Shown here: positions 1 to 7,810 of the stretch, piece after piece
Position numbering within the stretch: position 1 is the first letter of the stretch
Layout of the letters: every line of letters begins with the position of its first letter
Assembly: GCA_035471625.1 (NCBI GenBank)
Contig: DATIPT010000037.1
Coordinates: 58,893 to 122,892, forward strand
Direction: 5' to 3'
DNA: 64,000 nucleotides
Source of the DNA: DATEVL01 sp035471625
GTDB lineage: Bacteria; Chloroflexota; Anaerolineae; Anaerolineales; E44-bin32
Notes under the pieces: model-generated
The model's input: only the letters and a program-made list of their open reading frames with translations
Database searches by the model: none
What the model was told of the DNA's origin: nothing
Position numbers and translations under genes: made by a program

Positions 1-297
1 GAGCAAGGTGCCCTGGACGATCTCCGCCGGGCCCTCGACCAGATCGCACCGCCCGATGGCGAGTACCGTCACAACCTCCGCTGGGGCGACGGCAACGGCC
101 ATGCTCACTTGCGGGCGGCCTTGCTCGGGCCGTCGCTGGCGATCCCGATCCGGGGCGGGCAGATGACCCTCGGAACCTGGCAGCAGATCATCTTCATCGA
201 CTTCGACGTTCGCCCCCGCCGCCGCACCGTCATCGTCCAAATCATCGGAGATTCCTCCGGAGAGGATCGTCCACGTCGCCGGAGGAAGAGCGAGTGA
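1..297 (+). CDS. YjbQ/UPF0047 family protein, C-terminal part
   Basis: This gene is cut by the left edge and only its last 98 codons are visible, read from base 1 in frame 1 to a TGA. The residues HNLRWGDGNGHAHLRAALLG followed by a stretch with GTWQQI and IVQIIG are the conserved C-terminal core of the YjbQ (UPF0047) family, small trimeric proteins with reported weak thiamine phosphate synthase activity. The catalytic-type His of the NGHAHLR motif is present. The tail after IIG is short and arginine rich. The stop overlaps the GTG start of the deacetylase gene by four bases, so the two are probably co-transcribed. The upstream part lies outside the window, so its start is unknown. Confidence 0.88.
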   Translation, partial: EQGALDDLRRALDQIAPPDGEYRHNLRWGDGNGHAHLRAALLGPSLAIPIRGGQMTLGTWQQIIFIDFDVRPRRRTVIVQIIGDSSGEDRPRRRRKSE

Positions 298-1139
298 CCC
301 GAACCCTGCTGGCGGTCCTGGCCCACCCCGACGACGAGACCTTTGGCACCGGGGGCACGCTCGCCCTCTACGCCTCACGCGGCGTCGAGGTCCATCTCAT
401 TTGCGCCACGCGCGGCGAGGTCGGCACCGTCGATCCGGAGCTGCTCAAAGGCCACGCCTCCATCGGCGAGCTGCGCCAGCACGAGCTTGAGTGCGCCGCG
501 GAGCACCTCGGCCTAGCCGGCGTCCACTTCCTCGACTATCGAGACTCGGGCATGCCGGGATCCGCCGATAATCATCACCCTGCCGCGCTGGCAGCAGCCC
601 CGGTCGAGCAGGTCGCCGGCAAGGTTGCCGAATGGATCCGGCGCCTGAAGCCGCAGGTCGTGATCACCTTCGATCCCATTGGCGGCTACCGCCACCCAGA
701 CCACATCGCCATCCACCAAGCGACCGTCCTCGCCGTCGAATCGGCCGGGGACCCGAGCGGGAGCCCGGACGGACTTCCCCCGCACCGAGCCGACAAGCTC
801 TACTTCAGCACCTTCCGCCGGCCCTGGCTCCGCCACGGAATCCGTCTGCTCCGTCTCTTCGGACAGGATCCCCGCCATTGGGGGCGCAACAAGGATATCG
901 ATCTCGTTGATATCGCCCAGAGTCAGTTTCCGGTCCACGCCTGGATCGACATTCGCCCGGTCGCCGATCGCAAACAGCGCGCCACTGCCTGCCACGCCAG
1001 CCAAGCCATGCCGCGGCCGAGGGGGATCGCACGCTACTTCTTCCGGTTCTCGGAGGCTGAAGAAGTCTACATGCGAGCCCGCCCTGAGCCGACCGCCGGC
1101 CTGCGCGAACGCGATCTCTTCGAAGGCGTTTCCGGGTAG
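294..1139 (+). CDS. LmbE/PIG-L family deacetylase
   Basis: A 281-residue zinc-dependent N-acetylglucosamine-type deacetylase of the PIG-L/LmbE/MshB fold. The N-terminal motif AHPDDE (His11, Asp14) supplies two metal ligands and the third His lies in GGYRHPDH near residue 133. Family members deacetylate GlcNAc-linked lipids, mycothiol or bacillithiol precursors, or act as mycothiol conjugate amidases; nothing here fixes the substrate. The length is normal. The GTG start overlaps the YjbQ stop by four bases (GTGA), which supports the start and suggests translational coupling. About 135 bases separate it from the phosphorylase, with a possible -10 element (TAAGAT, 1226-1231) in between. Confidence 0.9.
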   Translation: MTRTLLAVLAHPDDETFGTGGTLALYASRGVEVHLICATRGEVGTVDPELLKGHASIGELRQHELECAAEHLGLAGVHFLDYRDSGMPGSADNHHPAALAAAPVEQVAGKVAEWIRRLKPQVVITFDPIGGYRHPDHIAIHQATVLAVESAGDPSGSPDGLPPHRADKLYFSTFRRPWLRHGIRLLRLFGQDPRHWGRNKDIDLVDIAQSQFPVHAWIDIRPVADRKQRATACHASQAMPRPRGIARYFFRFSEAEEVYMRARPEPTAGLRERDLFEGVSG

Positions 1140-1274
1140 GCGCTCCCGACCATCGCCACGTCGGCTCGCGGACCCACGATTGCGTCCATATCATCCGACG
1201 ACCAACTCCGGAATCCCGCCCATGGTAAGATTCCCCGTCCTCGCCTTCTTCGCCGCACTCCCGCGCGGCGCGTT

Positions 1275-3416
1275 ATGACAGAACCTGAGACCACCCTCCC
1301 CAACGAGTTCCACCTGCCCACCCGCCTTCGTCGTCTGCCCGATCTCGCGTACAACCTGTGGTGGACATGGTATCGGGGCGCCGACCGGGTCTTCCGCTGG
1401 CTTGACCGCGAAGCGTGGGATCTGGCGGGCCACAACCCGGTCACCTTCCTGCGCCAGGCCCGGCCGGAGATTCTCAAGGCCGCGACCCGCAATCGGGTGT
1501 ACCTCGAGCAGTACGACAGCGTCGTCCGTGCCTTCGACGCCTACATGGCCGGCGGGGGCCAAGCCTGGTACCCGTCTACGTACCCGGACCGGGTCGAGGG
1601 CCCGATCGCCTACTTCTCCACAGAGTTCGGCCTCCACGAGTCCTTGCCCATCTACGCCGGAGGCCTGGGTGTGCTCTCCGGCGATCACCTCAAGGAGGCC
1701 AGCGATCTCGGGATGCCCGTCGTCGCCCTGGGATTCCTGTACACCCAGGGGTACTTCCGACAACGCATCACCGAGGATGGGTGGCAGGAGGCTGAGTACA
1801 CGCCGCTCAGCTTCACCGACCTCCCTGTCCGGCCGGTGCTCGATCAGGTCGGCGCTCCCCTGACGGTCTCCGTCGATCTCCCGGGGAGGTCCGCCCAGGC
1901 GCGCCTGTGGAAGATCCAGATCGGCCGCGTTCCACTCTACCTCCTCGACAGCAACATCGATTCCAACCAGCCGTCCGACCGTGAGCTAACCGCCCGCCTG
2001 TACACCAGCGATCTCGAGAGTCGGATCTCCCAGGAGGTTCTGCTGGGCCTGGGCGGGGTACGCGCCTTGCGGGCCCTGGGGTACAACCCGGCGGTCTGGC
2101 ACATGAATGAAGGCCACTCGTCCTTCCTCTCCCTCGAGCGCTTGCGCGAACTCGTCGCTGCCGGCCGATCCTTCGAAGAGGCCTTCGACCGCGTCCGCAG
2201 CGCGACCGTCTTCACGACTCACACACCCGTCCCCGCCGGGCACGACGAATTCCCGCTTTGGCTGATCGACAAGCATTTCGGTTCCTTCTGGCCGCAACTC
2301 GGGTTGGATCGCGACGCCTTCATCGATCTTGCGCGTTACCAACAGCCCTGGGGCGAAACGTTCAGCATGGCTATCCTGGCGCTGCGCTTCTCAGCGCTTC
2401 GCAACGGCGTATCCGAGCTGCATGGCGAGGTGGCGCGGCGGATGTGGTCGTTCGTGTGGCCCGACCGCCCCGAAACCGAGGTCCCGATCAGTCACATCAC
2501 CAACGGGGTCCACACCGGGACCTGGCTGGCGCGCCGGATGGGCGACCTCTACGATCGCTACCTCGGCCCGGGTTGGCTCGAACGCGTCGATGATCCCGCA
2601 ATCTGGCGAGGCGCCGATCACATTCCCGACACGGAACTGTGGGAGGTCCGCCGGCACCTGAAACGCAAGCTGGCGGCGGCGATGCGCGACCGCTCACGTC
2701 GGCTGTGGCTGGCCCGGCGCCTCCACCCGGTCCAGGTGATTGCCAGCGGCGCGCTGCTCGACCCGTACGCCCTGACCATCGGATTCGCCCGCCGCTTCGC
2801 CACCTACAAGCGGGCCCACCTGCTTTTCCACGACTTCGATCGCCTGCTACGCCTGCTCCATCGACCGGGGATGCCCCTGCAAGTCATCTACGCTGGAAAG
2901 GCCCATCCGGCCGACGAGCCGGGGAAGCGTCTGATCCAAGAGGTCTACCACAGGGTCAAACAGGCGGAGACCGGCGGCCGTTTGGTCTTCGTCGAAGACT
3001 ACGACATGGACCTGGCCCGCTACCTCGTCCAGGGCGTGGATGTCTGGCTCAACACACCTCGCCGGCCGAATGAAGCCTGCGGCACCTCCGGTCAGAAGGC
3101 CGCCCTGAACGGCGCCCTGAACGTTTCGGTTCTGGACGGCTGGTGGCGGGAGGGCTACGATGGACAGAACGGCTGGGCGATCGGCGGCGACGAGGACACC
3201 CAGGACGATGAGGCCGACGCCGATGCCCTCTACCGGCTGCTGGAGGACGAGGTCTTGCCCCTCTACTACCTCGAGCGCTCCACCGACGAGATCCCCAACG
3301 AATGGCTCGGCCGGGTGCGCCAGTCGATCCAGACTCTGGCGCCGCAGTTCAGCATGCGCCGGATGGTTCGCGAGTACGTTCATCAGATGTATCACCCGGC
3401 CCGGATGGAGGCTTGA
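1275..3416 (+). CDS. glgP: alpha-glucan phosphorylase (GlgP, TIGR02094 type)
   Basis: A 713-residue PLP-dependent glycosyltransferase that releases glucose 1-phosphate from glycogen or maltodextrin. Residues 1-110 form the DUF3417 N-terminal domain (NLWWTW motif) that marks the short bacterial/archaeal phosphorylase subfamily. The pocket motif EACGTSGQKAALNG contains Lys608, the expected PLP lysine, and is followed by DGWWREGYDG and NGWAIGG, typical of the family. The N-domain FSTEFGLHESLPIYAGGLG motif is intact. Length fits the subfamily, which is shorter than the approximately 850-residue classical enzymes. The start is ATG 11 bases after a GC-rich leader with no strong ribosome binding site. 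The UPF0316 gene begins three bases after the stop. Confidence 0.95.
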   Translation: MTEPETTLPNEFHLPTRLRRLPDLAYNLWWTWYRGADRVFRWLDREAWDLAGHNPVTFLRQARPEILKAATRNRVYLEQYDSVVRAFDAYMAGGGQAWYPSTYPDRVEGPIAYFSTEFGLHESLPIYAGGLGVLSGDHLKEASDLGMPVVALGFLYTQGYFRQRITEDGWQEAEYTPLSFTDLPVRPVLDQVGAPLTVSVDLPGRSAQARLWKIQIGRVPLYLLDSNIDSNQPSDRELTARLYTSDLESRISQEVLLGLGGVRALRALGYNPAVWHMNEGHSSFLSLERLRELVAAGRSFEEAFDRVRSATVFTTHTPVPAGHDEFPLWLIDKHFGSFWPQLGLDRDAFIDLARYQQPWGETFSMAILALRFSALRNGVSELHGEVARRMWSFVWPDRPETEVPISHITNGVHTGTWLARRMGDLYDRYLGPGWLERVDDPAIWRGADHIPDTELWEVRRHLKRKLAAAMRDRSRRLWLARRLHPVQVIASGALLDPYALTIGFARRFATYKRAHLLFHDFDRLLRLLHRPGMPLQVIYAGKAHPADEPGKRLIQEVYHRVKQAETGGRLVFVEDYDMDLARYLVQGVDVWLNTPRRPNEACGTSGQKAALNGALNVSVLDGWWREGYDGQNGWAIGGDEDTQDDEADADALYRLLEDEVLPLYYLERSTDEIPNEWLGRVRQSIQTLAPQFSMRRMVREYVHQMYHPARMEA

Positions 3417-3419
3417 CCA

Positions 3420-3947
3420 TTGTTGACGGCCCTCGCCCTCTCCCCGGTAGGGGTCGCCCTGGCGATCTTCCTCTTGCGCGTCTGCGACATGACGCTCGAC
3501 ACGATGCGCGTCTTGTTCATCGTGCGCGGCAAGCGCCCGGTTGTCTGGTTCCTGGGTTTCTTCCAGTCAGCGATCTGGATCGTGGCCATCAGCAGCGTCC
3601 TCGGCCACCTCGGCAATCCGCTGGCCTGGATCGGGTATGCCGCCGGATTCGCGACCGGGAATGTCGTCGGGATGACGATCGAAGATCGTCTGGCGGTCGG
3701 CCACCGCCACTTGCGAGTCATCAGCAGCCACCGCGGCTTGCAGGTGACCGCCGCCGTGCGCCAGGCCGGATACGCCGTCACCGAGGTTGATGGGCGCGGC
3801 CGCGACGGGCCGGTACTCGTGATCAACGCCAGCGTTCGACGCCGGGACCTGAACCGCCTGCGCGGGCTGATCCGGGAGGCGGATCCGGAGGCCTTCATCG
3901 CCGTCGAGGAAGTCCTCCCGCTCCACCGCGGCTTCTTCCGCTCCTAG
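3420..3947 (+). CDS. UPF0316/DUF5698-DUF2179 membrane protein, copy 1
   Basis: A 175-residue protein with three predicted N-terminal membrane helices (about residues 8-26, 40-62 and 64-84) followed by a soluble DUF2179-type domain. The motifs LRVCDMTLDTMR, GFFQS, YAAGFATGN and VGMTIEDRLA match the UPF0316 family, whose role is unknown. The chosen start is TTG, 9 bases after GGAGG (3406-3410) that sits inside the end of the phosphorylase gene. A closely related gene follows 10 bases downstream, so this is a tandem duplication. The DUF2179 fold is seen in ligand-sensing regulators, so a sensory role is possible but not shown. Confidence 0.82.
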   Translation: MLTALALSPVGVALAIFLLRVCDMTLDTMRVLFIVRGKRPVVWFLGFFQSAIWIVAISSVLGHLGNPLAWIGYAAGFATGNVVGMTIEDRLAVGHRHLRVISSHRGLQVTAAVRQAGYAVTEVDGRGRDGPVLVINASVRRRDLNRLRGLIREADPEAFIAVEEVLPLHRGFFRS

Positions 3948-3957
3948 CCCCGGTACG

Positions 3958-4494
3958 ATGCTCGCCTACGCCCCTTGGCTGTCACCCCTCGACGCCCTGC
4001 CCCCGGTGGCCATCCCCCTCGCGGTCTTCTTGCTGCGGGCGCTCGATCTGACCCTTTCGACGCTGCGGATGTTGGCCGTCGTTCGAGGTCGACCCTTGCT
4101 CGCCTGGGTCCTCGGGTTTTTTGGGGCGCTACTTTTCGTCTCCGCCGTCGCCGGGGTCTTAACGGCGCTGAACGGCTGGAGCCTGCTGGCGTATGCGGCG
4201 GGCTATGCCACTGGCAGCTTCGTCGGGATGACCGTCGAACGGCGTCTGGCTCCCGGGCGCAGCCTGCTGCGGATCTTCACCCCGGCTGCCGGCCAGGCGA
4301 TCTCGGACGCCCTCCACGCCGCCGGGCTGGGAGCCACGTGGATCCGGGCCCACCCGCCCGGCGGCGACCTCGTGCTTTGCTACGCGCGGCGCCGCGACGT
4401 GCCCCGGGTGCGTGATTTGATCGCCTCGGTCGACCCGACCTGCGACGTTACCAGCGAGAACGTCCGCTGGCTGCGCGGCGGCTGGCACGTCTGA
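3958..4494 (+). CDS. UPF0316/DUF5698-DUF2179 membrane protein, copy 2
   Basis: A 178-residue paralogue of the preceding gene with the same layout: three N-terminal membrane helices, then a soluble DUF2179-like domain. Shared positions include FLLRALDLTLSTLR, LGFFGA, YAAGYATGSFVGMT, ERRLAPG and a C-terminal RRRDVPRVRDLI. The copies are well diverged, so the duplication is old. ATG start; gap to copy 1 is 10 bases, so the two are in one operon and may form a heterodimer. The family has no known function, and I can add only that two-gene arrangements are consistent with a hetero-oligomeric membrane complex. Confidence 0.82.
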   Translation: MLAYAPWLSPLDALPPVAIPLAVFLLRALDLTLSTLRMLAVVRGRPLLAWVLGFFGALLFVSAVAGVLTALNGWSLLAYAAGYATGSFVGMTVERRLAPGRSLLRIFTPAAGQAISDALHAAGLGATWIRAHPPGGDLVLCYARRRDVPRVRDLIASVDPTCDVTSENVRWLRGGWHV

Positions 4495-4610
4495 GCCGCC
4501 TACCTTCGGTGCCTTCGGCCGTCACACCCTGACCTCAGTCCTACTTTCCCATCGAAGGCACAGCCGCGCAGCGCGATGATTGCAGGGGCAACACCCTGCG
4601 GGTATAATCC

Positions 4611-4618
4611 CGCAACCC
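4611..4618 (+). promoter_or_regulatory. extended -10 promoter element (GGTATAAT)
   Basis: The octamer GGTATAAT lies 64 bases upstream of the DUF4388 gene and is followed by a GC-rich stretch. No convincing -35 hexamer sits 16-18 bases upstream. The same octamer recurs before several other genes in the window, which strengthens it as a promoter. Confidence 0.6.
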
Positions 4619-4682
4619 ACTCTGCGGTCTCCGCATCGGGCGCAATCGAACGGCCGCAGGACAAACCGATCGACAGGGTGCC

Positions 4683-5498
4683 ATGGCCGTCAAGGGCAAC
4701 TTGCGTGACTTCAGTGTCACGCAGCTTTTCAACCTCATCAACTTGGCGCGCAAGACGGGCACCCTGACGATTGAAGGCCCGTCGGAAGCCGCCTGGGTTT
4801 CCTTCAACACCGGGAAACTGATCTACGCGCAGCTTGGCAGCGAGGATGGCTCGCTGGTCGGGATCCTGTCGCGTGGCGGCAAGCTCAACCCCCGGCAGAT
4901 CCAGCTGATCCGCTCCAACGCCGGGGACAAAAACGACAAAGAGCTCGGCCTGCTGCTCATCAACGCCGGGTACCTCTCCCAGCAGGACGTCCTGGCCGGA
5001 ATCCGGGAGCACCTGCTCGAGATCGTGTACCGGCTCTTCACCTGGTCGGAAGGCCACTTCCGCTTCGACAACGACGTCCTCCCACCGGAGGATCGGATCA
5101 CCCTGCGCCTAGACCTCGAAAACATCATCATGGAGGGCAGCCGCCGCCTCCAGGAGCACGAGCAGCTCGTCGAGGAGCTTCCCAATCTCGACATGGCGCT
5201 CAACTTCGTCGAGCGGCCCGGTGCCAACATCCGCGACGTCAACCTCAACGTCCAGGAATGGAAGGTCGTCTCGTACATCAATCCCAAGAACACCATTCGC
5301 CAAATCGGCAAGGCGAACAAGATGAGCGATATGGAGATCCGCCGGATTGTATTCGGGCTGCTGCAGGCCGGCCTTGTGGAGGTCGTCCGGCCGGAGGGCA
5401 TGCCGTTGCCGCCGCAGGCCCCCAAGCTGCCACCCGTCGACAAGGAAAAGCAGACGACGCTCGTCGAGCGATTGATCAGTCGTATCCGGACGATCTAG
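4683..5498 (+). CDS. DUF4388 domain-containing protein (PatA N-terminal-like)
   Basis: A 271-residue cytoplasmic protein. Residues 1-110 match DUF4388, the domain at the N-terminus of PatA-type regulators: GNLRDFSVTQLFNLI followed by KTGTLTI, WVSFNTGKLIYAQ and LGLLLINAGYLS. The middle (residues about 105-150) continues the fold with LEIVYRLFTWSEGHFRF. Residues 180-240 resemble a winged-helix segment (WKVVSYINPKNTIRQIGK). There is no receiver domain. The gene lies 13 bases before a small GTPase gene, a pairing seen in gliding or signalling modules, so the protein probably acts as a partner or effector of that GTPase. ATG start; a promoter-like GGTATAAT lies upstream. Confidence 0.85.
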   Translation: MAVKGNLRDFSVTQLFNLINLARKTGTLTIEGPSEAAWVSFNTGKLIYAQLGSEDGSLVGILSRGGKLNPRQIQLIRSNAGDKNDKELGLLLINAGYLSQQDVLAGIREHLLEIVYRLFTWSEGHFRFDNDVLPPEDRITLRLDLENIIMEGSRRLQEHEQLVEELPNLDMALNFVERPGANIRDVNLNVQEWKVVSYINPKNTIRQIGKANKMSDMEIRRIVFGLLQAGLVEVVRPEGMPLPPQAPKLPPVDKEKQTTLVERLISRIRTI

Positions 5499-5511
5499 TC
5501 GAGGCGCAATT

Positions 5512-6045
5512 ATGCAAACCGTCAAGATGGTGGTCACCGGGCCGTTCAACGCAGGCAAGACCGCCTTCATCCAATCGGTCAGCGAGATCGACGTCGTCTC
5601 CACCGAACGCAAGATTTCCACCGAAGCCGAACGGATCAAGGAGACCACGACCGTCGCCATGGACTTCGGCCGGATCACGGTCGATGACGACCTCGTGCTG
5701 TACCTGTTTGGGACGCCCGGGCAGAAGCGCTTTGACTTCATGTGGGAGATCCTCTCCGAGGGGATGCTCGGCTTCATCGTCATGGTCGACAGTTCCCGGC
5801 CCGAGACCTTCCGCGAGGCCAAGGGCATCCTACAGACCTTCCGCGCCTACGCCCCGACGCCCTACGTCGTGGCCGCCAATAAGCAAGACAAGGAAGACGC
5901 ATGGGCAGTCGAGGACTTGCGCATCGCTCTGAAGCTCGACAGCAAGGTCAAGATGCTGCCGTGCACCGCGTCCGACAAGGAGATGGTCAAGAAGGTCCTG
6001 CTGGAACTGCTCTATAGCATCCTGGAGGAGATGAAGGGGAAGTAG
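5512..6045 (+). CDS. small Ras-like GTPase of the MglA/CvnD-associated type
   Basis: A 177-residue P-loop GTPase. The G1 motif GPFNAGKT covers residues 10-17 with Lys16 and Thr17; the G3 region reads LFGTPGQKRF, in which the usual DxxG is replaced by GTPGQ as in prokaryotic Ras-like GTPases of this group; G4 is ANKQD and G5 CTAS. It would switch between GDP and GTP states in the cytoplasm. No GTPase-activating roadblock protein gene lies beside it; instead the partner is the DUF4388 protein 13 bases upstream, so the two likely work as a pair. Family members control polarity, motility or signalling; the process here is not evident. Confidence 0.9.
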   Translation: MQTVKMVVTGPFNAGKTAFIQSVSEIDVVSTERKISTEAERIKETTTVAMDFGRITVDDDLVLYLFGTPGQKRFDFMWEILSEGMLGFIVMVDSSRPETFREAKGILQTFRAYAPTPYVVAANKQDKEDAWAVEDLRIALKLDSKVKMLPCTASDKEMVKKVLLELLYSILEEMKGK

Positions 6046-6105
6046 GCGGTTTCCTTTTGGCGTACGTCCCGCTCTCCCCGCCGGCAAGGGGCCTGGGCGA
6101 GCACC

Positions 6106-6135
6106 TTGACCCGCCCGCCGCAATCAGGATAGACT
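6106..6135 (+). promoter_or_regulatory. promoter of the thiamine operon
   Basis: TTGACC (6106-6111) and TAGACT (6130-6135) are separated by 18 bases, a good sigma-70-type layout. Transcription would begin near 6142, just before the TPP riboswitch aptamer. Confidence 0.6.
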
Positions 6136-6149
6136 AGAGACACCAACGC

Positions 6150-6244
6150 AAACGGGGAGCCCGGCGCGCCGGGCTGAGAGGAGGGGTTCGCGGCCCTCGA
6201 CCCGAGGAACCTGATCCGGATAATGCCGGCGTAGGGATGGCACC
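6150..6244 (+). promoter_or_regulatory. TPP (thiamine pyrophosphate) riboswitch
   Basis: The stretch carries the signature of the THI box: a GC-rich 5' arm, CTGAGAGGAGGGG at 6174-6186, ACCCGAGGAACCTGATCC at 6200-6217 and TAATGCCGGCGTAGGGA at 6221-6237. These match the pyrimidine-binding and pyrophosphate-binding helices of the TPP aptamer. The downstream genes are a thiamine pyrophosphokinase and a precursor ABC transporter, as expected for a TPP-repressed operon. Confidence 0.95.
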
Positions 6245-6255
6245 AAGCGGCATCC

Positions 6256-6284
6256 GAGCCACTCCCTGCGCAAGGGAGTGGCTT
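6256..6284 (+). promoter_or_regulatory. riboswitch expression-platform hairpin hiding the ribosome binding site
   Basis: A 12-base-pair perfect stem (GAGCCACTCCCT with its complement, loop GCGCA) directly follows the aptamer. The 3' arm contains AGGGAG (6273-6278), the best ribosome binding site for the GTG start at 6287, so the folded hairpin would block translation. A short TTTC follows the stem, so partial transcription termination is also possible, but there is no real U-tract. TPP binding presumably favours this hairpin; the alternative pairing was not resolved by eye. Confidence 0.7.
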
Positions 6285-6286
6285 TC

Positions 6287-6937
6287 GTGTCGGCAAAGAC
6301 CGCCGTCATCCTGGCCAACGGCGAATTGGGGGATTTCCAATCCCTCTCGCCCCGCCTCGCAGCCGCCCAGCCCGATCTTGTCATCGCTGCCGACGGCGGG
6401 GCCCGGTATGCCCCCGGGCTCGGATTGCACCTCGATGTCGTCATCGGCGACCTCGACTCGGCCTCCGGCGATCCTGGGGTCGAGGTCGTCCGTTTTCCGC
6501 CGGACAAGGACGAGACCGACCTCGAACTTGCACTGTTGCACGCCCTGTCGCGTGGCGCCGAGAGAATCGTCCTGCTGGGTGCGATCGGAGGCCGCCTCGA
6601 TATGACGCTGGCGAGCACGTTGCTGCTGCTCCATCCGGAAATCACCCACCAGCAAGTCGCCATCTGGCACGGGTCTGAAACGGCCTATGTGCTTCGTCCC
6701 CCCGGGGGGACGATCAGCGGGGCCCCTGGCGACCGCGTCAGTCTGATCCCGCTGGCCGGTGAGGTCAGCGGCGTATCCACCGAAGGGCTCCAGTTCCGGT
6801 TGCGCGGCGGGACGCTCGCGCCCGGCCCGGGGCGCGGCATCAGCAATCGGATGACCGCCACATCCGCAGAGGTCCGCTTGGAGGCCGGAGTCCTCCTGAT
6901 GGTCCATTCTCCGGGACCCCCGAAGGACCCGGCGTGA
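6287..6937 (+). CDS. thiN: thiamine pyrophosphokinase
   Basis: A 216-residue enzyme converting thiamine and ATP to thiamine pyrophosphate and AMP. The conserved motifs are VIAADGGARYA, DVVIGDLDSAS and FPPDKDETDLELAL in the N-terminal catalytic domain, with LLGAIGGRLDMTLA following; the C-terminal part is the beta-rich thiamine-binding domain. GTG at 6287 is preferred because AGGGAG lies 8 bases upstream; an in-frame GTG at 6278 has no such site and lies inside the riboswitch hairpin. It is the first gene after the TPP riboswitch and overlaps the permease gene start by four bases. The cell thus couples precursor import with the last activation step. Confidence 0.93.
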   Translation: MSAKTAVILANGELGDFQSLSPRLAAAQPDLVIAADGGARYAPGLGLHLDVVIGDLDSASGDPGVEVVRFPPDKDETDLELALLHALSRGAERIVLLGAIGGRLDMTLASTLLLLHPEITHQQVAIWHGSETAYVLRPPGGTISGAPGDRVSLIPLAGEVSGVSTEGLQFRLRGGTLAPGPGRGISNRMTATSAEVRLEAGVLLMVHSPGPPKDPA

Positions 6938-7770
6938 TGAAGCCTCGCGGCGGCAGTCTCGACCCGACCCCGGTGCGCGCCCGGCGCTGGATCCGGCAGG
7001 TCACCCCTCCGATCATCGTCCTCGGCCTCGCCGTCGTCGCCTGGATGGCGACCGCCCGAGCGACCGGCCTTCCAGCGTTCATTCTCCCCTCCCCAGGCCA
7101 GGTGGTGCTCGCCGGTTGGGAAACTCGTCAGGCGCTCCTGGCGGCTCTCGGAGCCACACTGAGCGAGACGGCCGTTGGGCTGCTGATCGCCGTGACCATG
7201 GCGGCCGCACTCGCAGCGGTGATGGACTTCTCCTCCTGGCTGCGACGCGCCCTGTATCCACTCCTGGTGGCCTCTCAGACGGTCCAGATCCTGGCAATCG
7301 CCCCGCTTCTGATCATCTGGTTCGGCTTCGGGCTGACCTCCAAGGTCTTGATCGTGGTGCTGATTTGCTTCTTCCCCCTGACGTTGAGCATGGCCGACGG
7401 GCTGGCCTCGGCCGACCCGGACCTGGTGGCCCTGTACCGGGCGATGGGCGCTCGGCGGACCCAGCTGTGGCGGATGATTCGCCTCCCGGCCGCGCTCCCG
7501 GCGTTCTTCTCGGGCTTGAAGATCGCCGTGACGTATTCCGTCGTCGGTGCGACGATCGGCGAGTGGGTCGGAGGGACACAGGGCCTGGGCCTGTACATGC
7601 TGCGCTCAAAGAACGCCCTGGCGACGGATCAGGTGTTCGTCGCCATTCTGGTCACCTCCGCCGTTAGCATCAGTCTGTTCCTCCTGGTGACCGCGATCGA
7701 GCGCGCCGCGTTGCCCTGGTACTTCACGTCAGAACGGCAGGAGCATTGGGAAGAGACGGGTATCTTCTGA
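6934..7770 (+). CDS. ABC transporter permease, thiamine precursor (ThiX-like)
   Basis: A 278-residue inner membrane permease with about six predicted helices. The N-terminal hydrophilic segment is followed by helices at about 28-48, 85-105, 115-140, 148-165 and beyond. The EAA loop, near residues 165-190 (ALYRAMGARRTQLW), contacts the ATPase. It belongs to the SsuC/TauC/ThiX type that pairs with NMT1/THI5-like binding proteins. The ATG overlaps the kinase stop (ATGA). With the TPP riboswitch and the binding protein after it, hydroxymethylpyrimidine or a formylaminopyrimidine is the likely substrate; thiamine itself is less likely for this transporter type. Confidence 0.88.
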   Translation: MMKPRGGSLDPTPVRARRWIRQVTPPIIVLGLAVVAWMATARATGLPAFILPSPGQVVLAGWETRQALLAALGATLSETAVGLLIAVTMAAALAAVMDFSSWLRRALYPLLVASQTVQILAIAPLLIIWFGFGLTSKVLIVVLICFFPLTLSMADGLASADPDLVALYRAMGARRTQLWRMIRLPAALPAFFSGLKIAVTYSVVGATIGEWVGGTQGLGLYMLRSKNALATDQVFVAILVTSAVSISLFLLVTAIERAALPWYFTSERQEHWEETGIF

Positions 7771-7810
7771 GGCGCTGACCGATCGTGAGCCTCGGGATTG
7801 GAGTTGTTCG

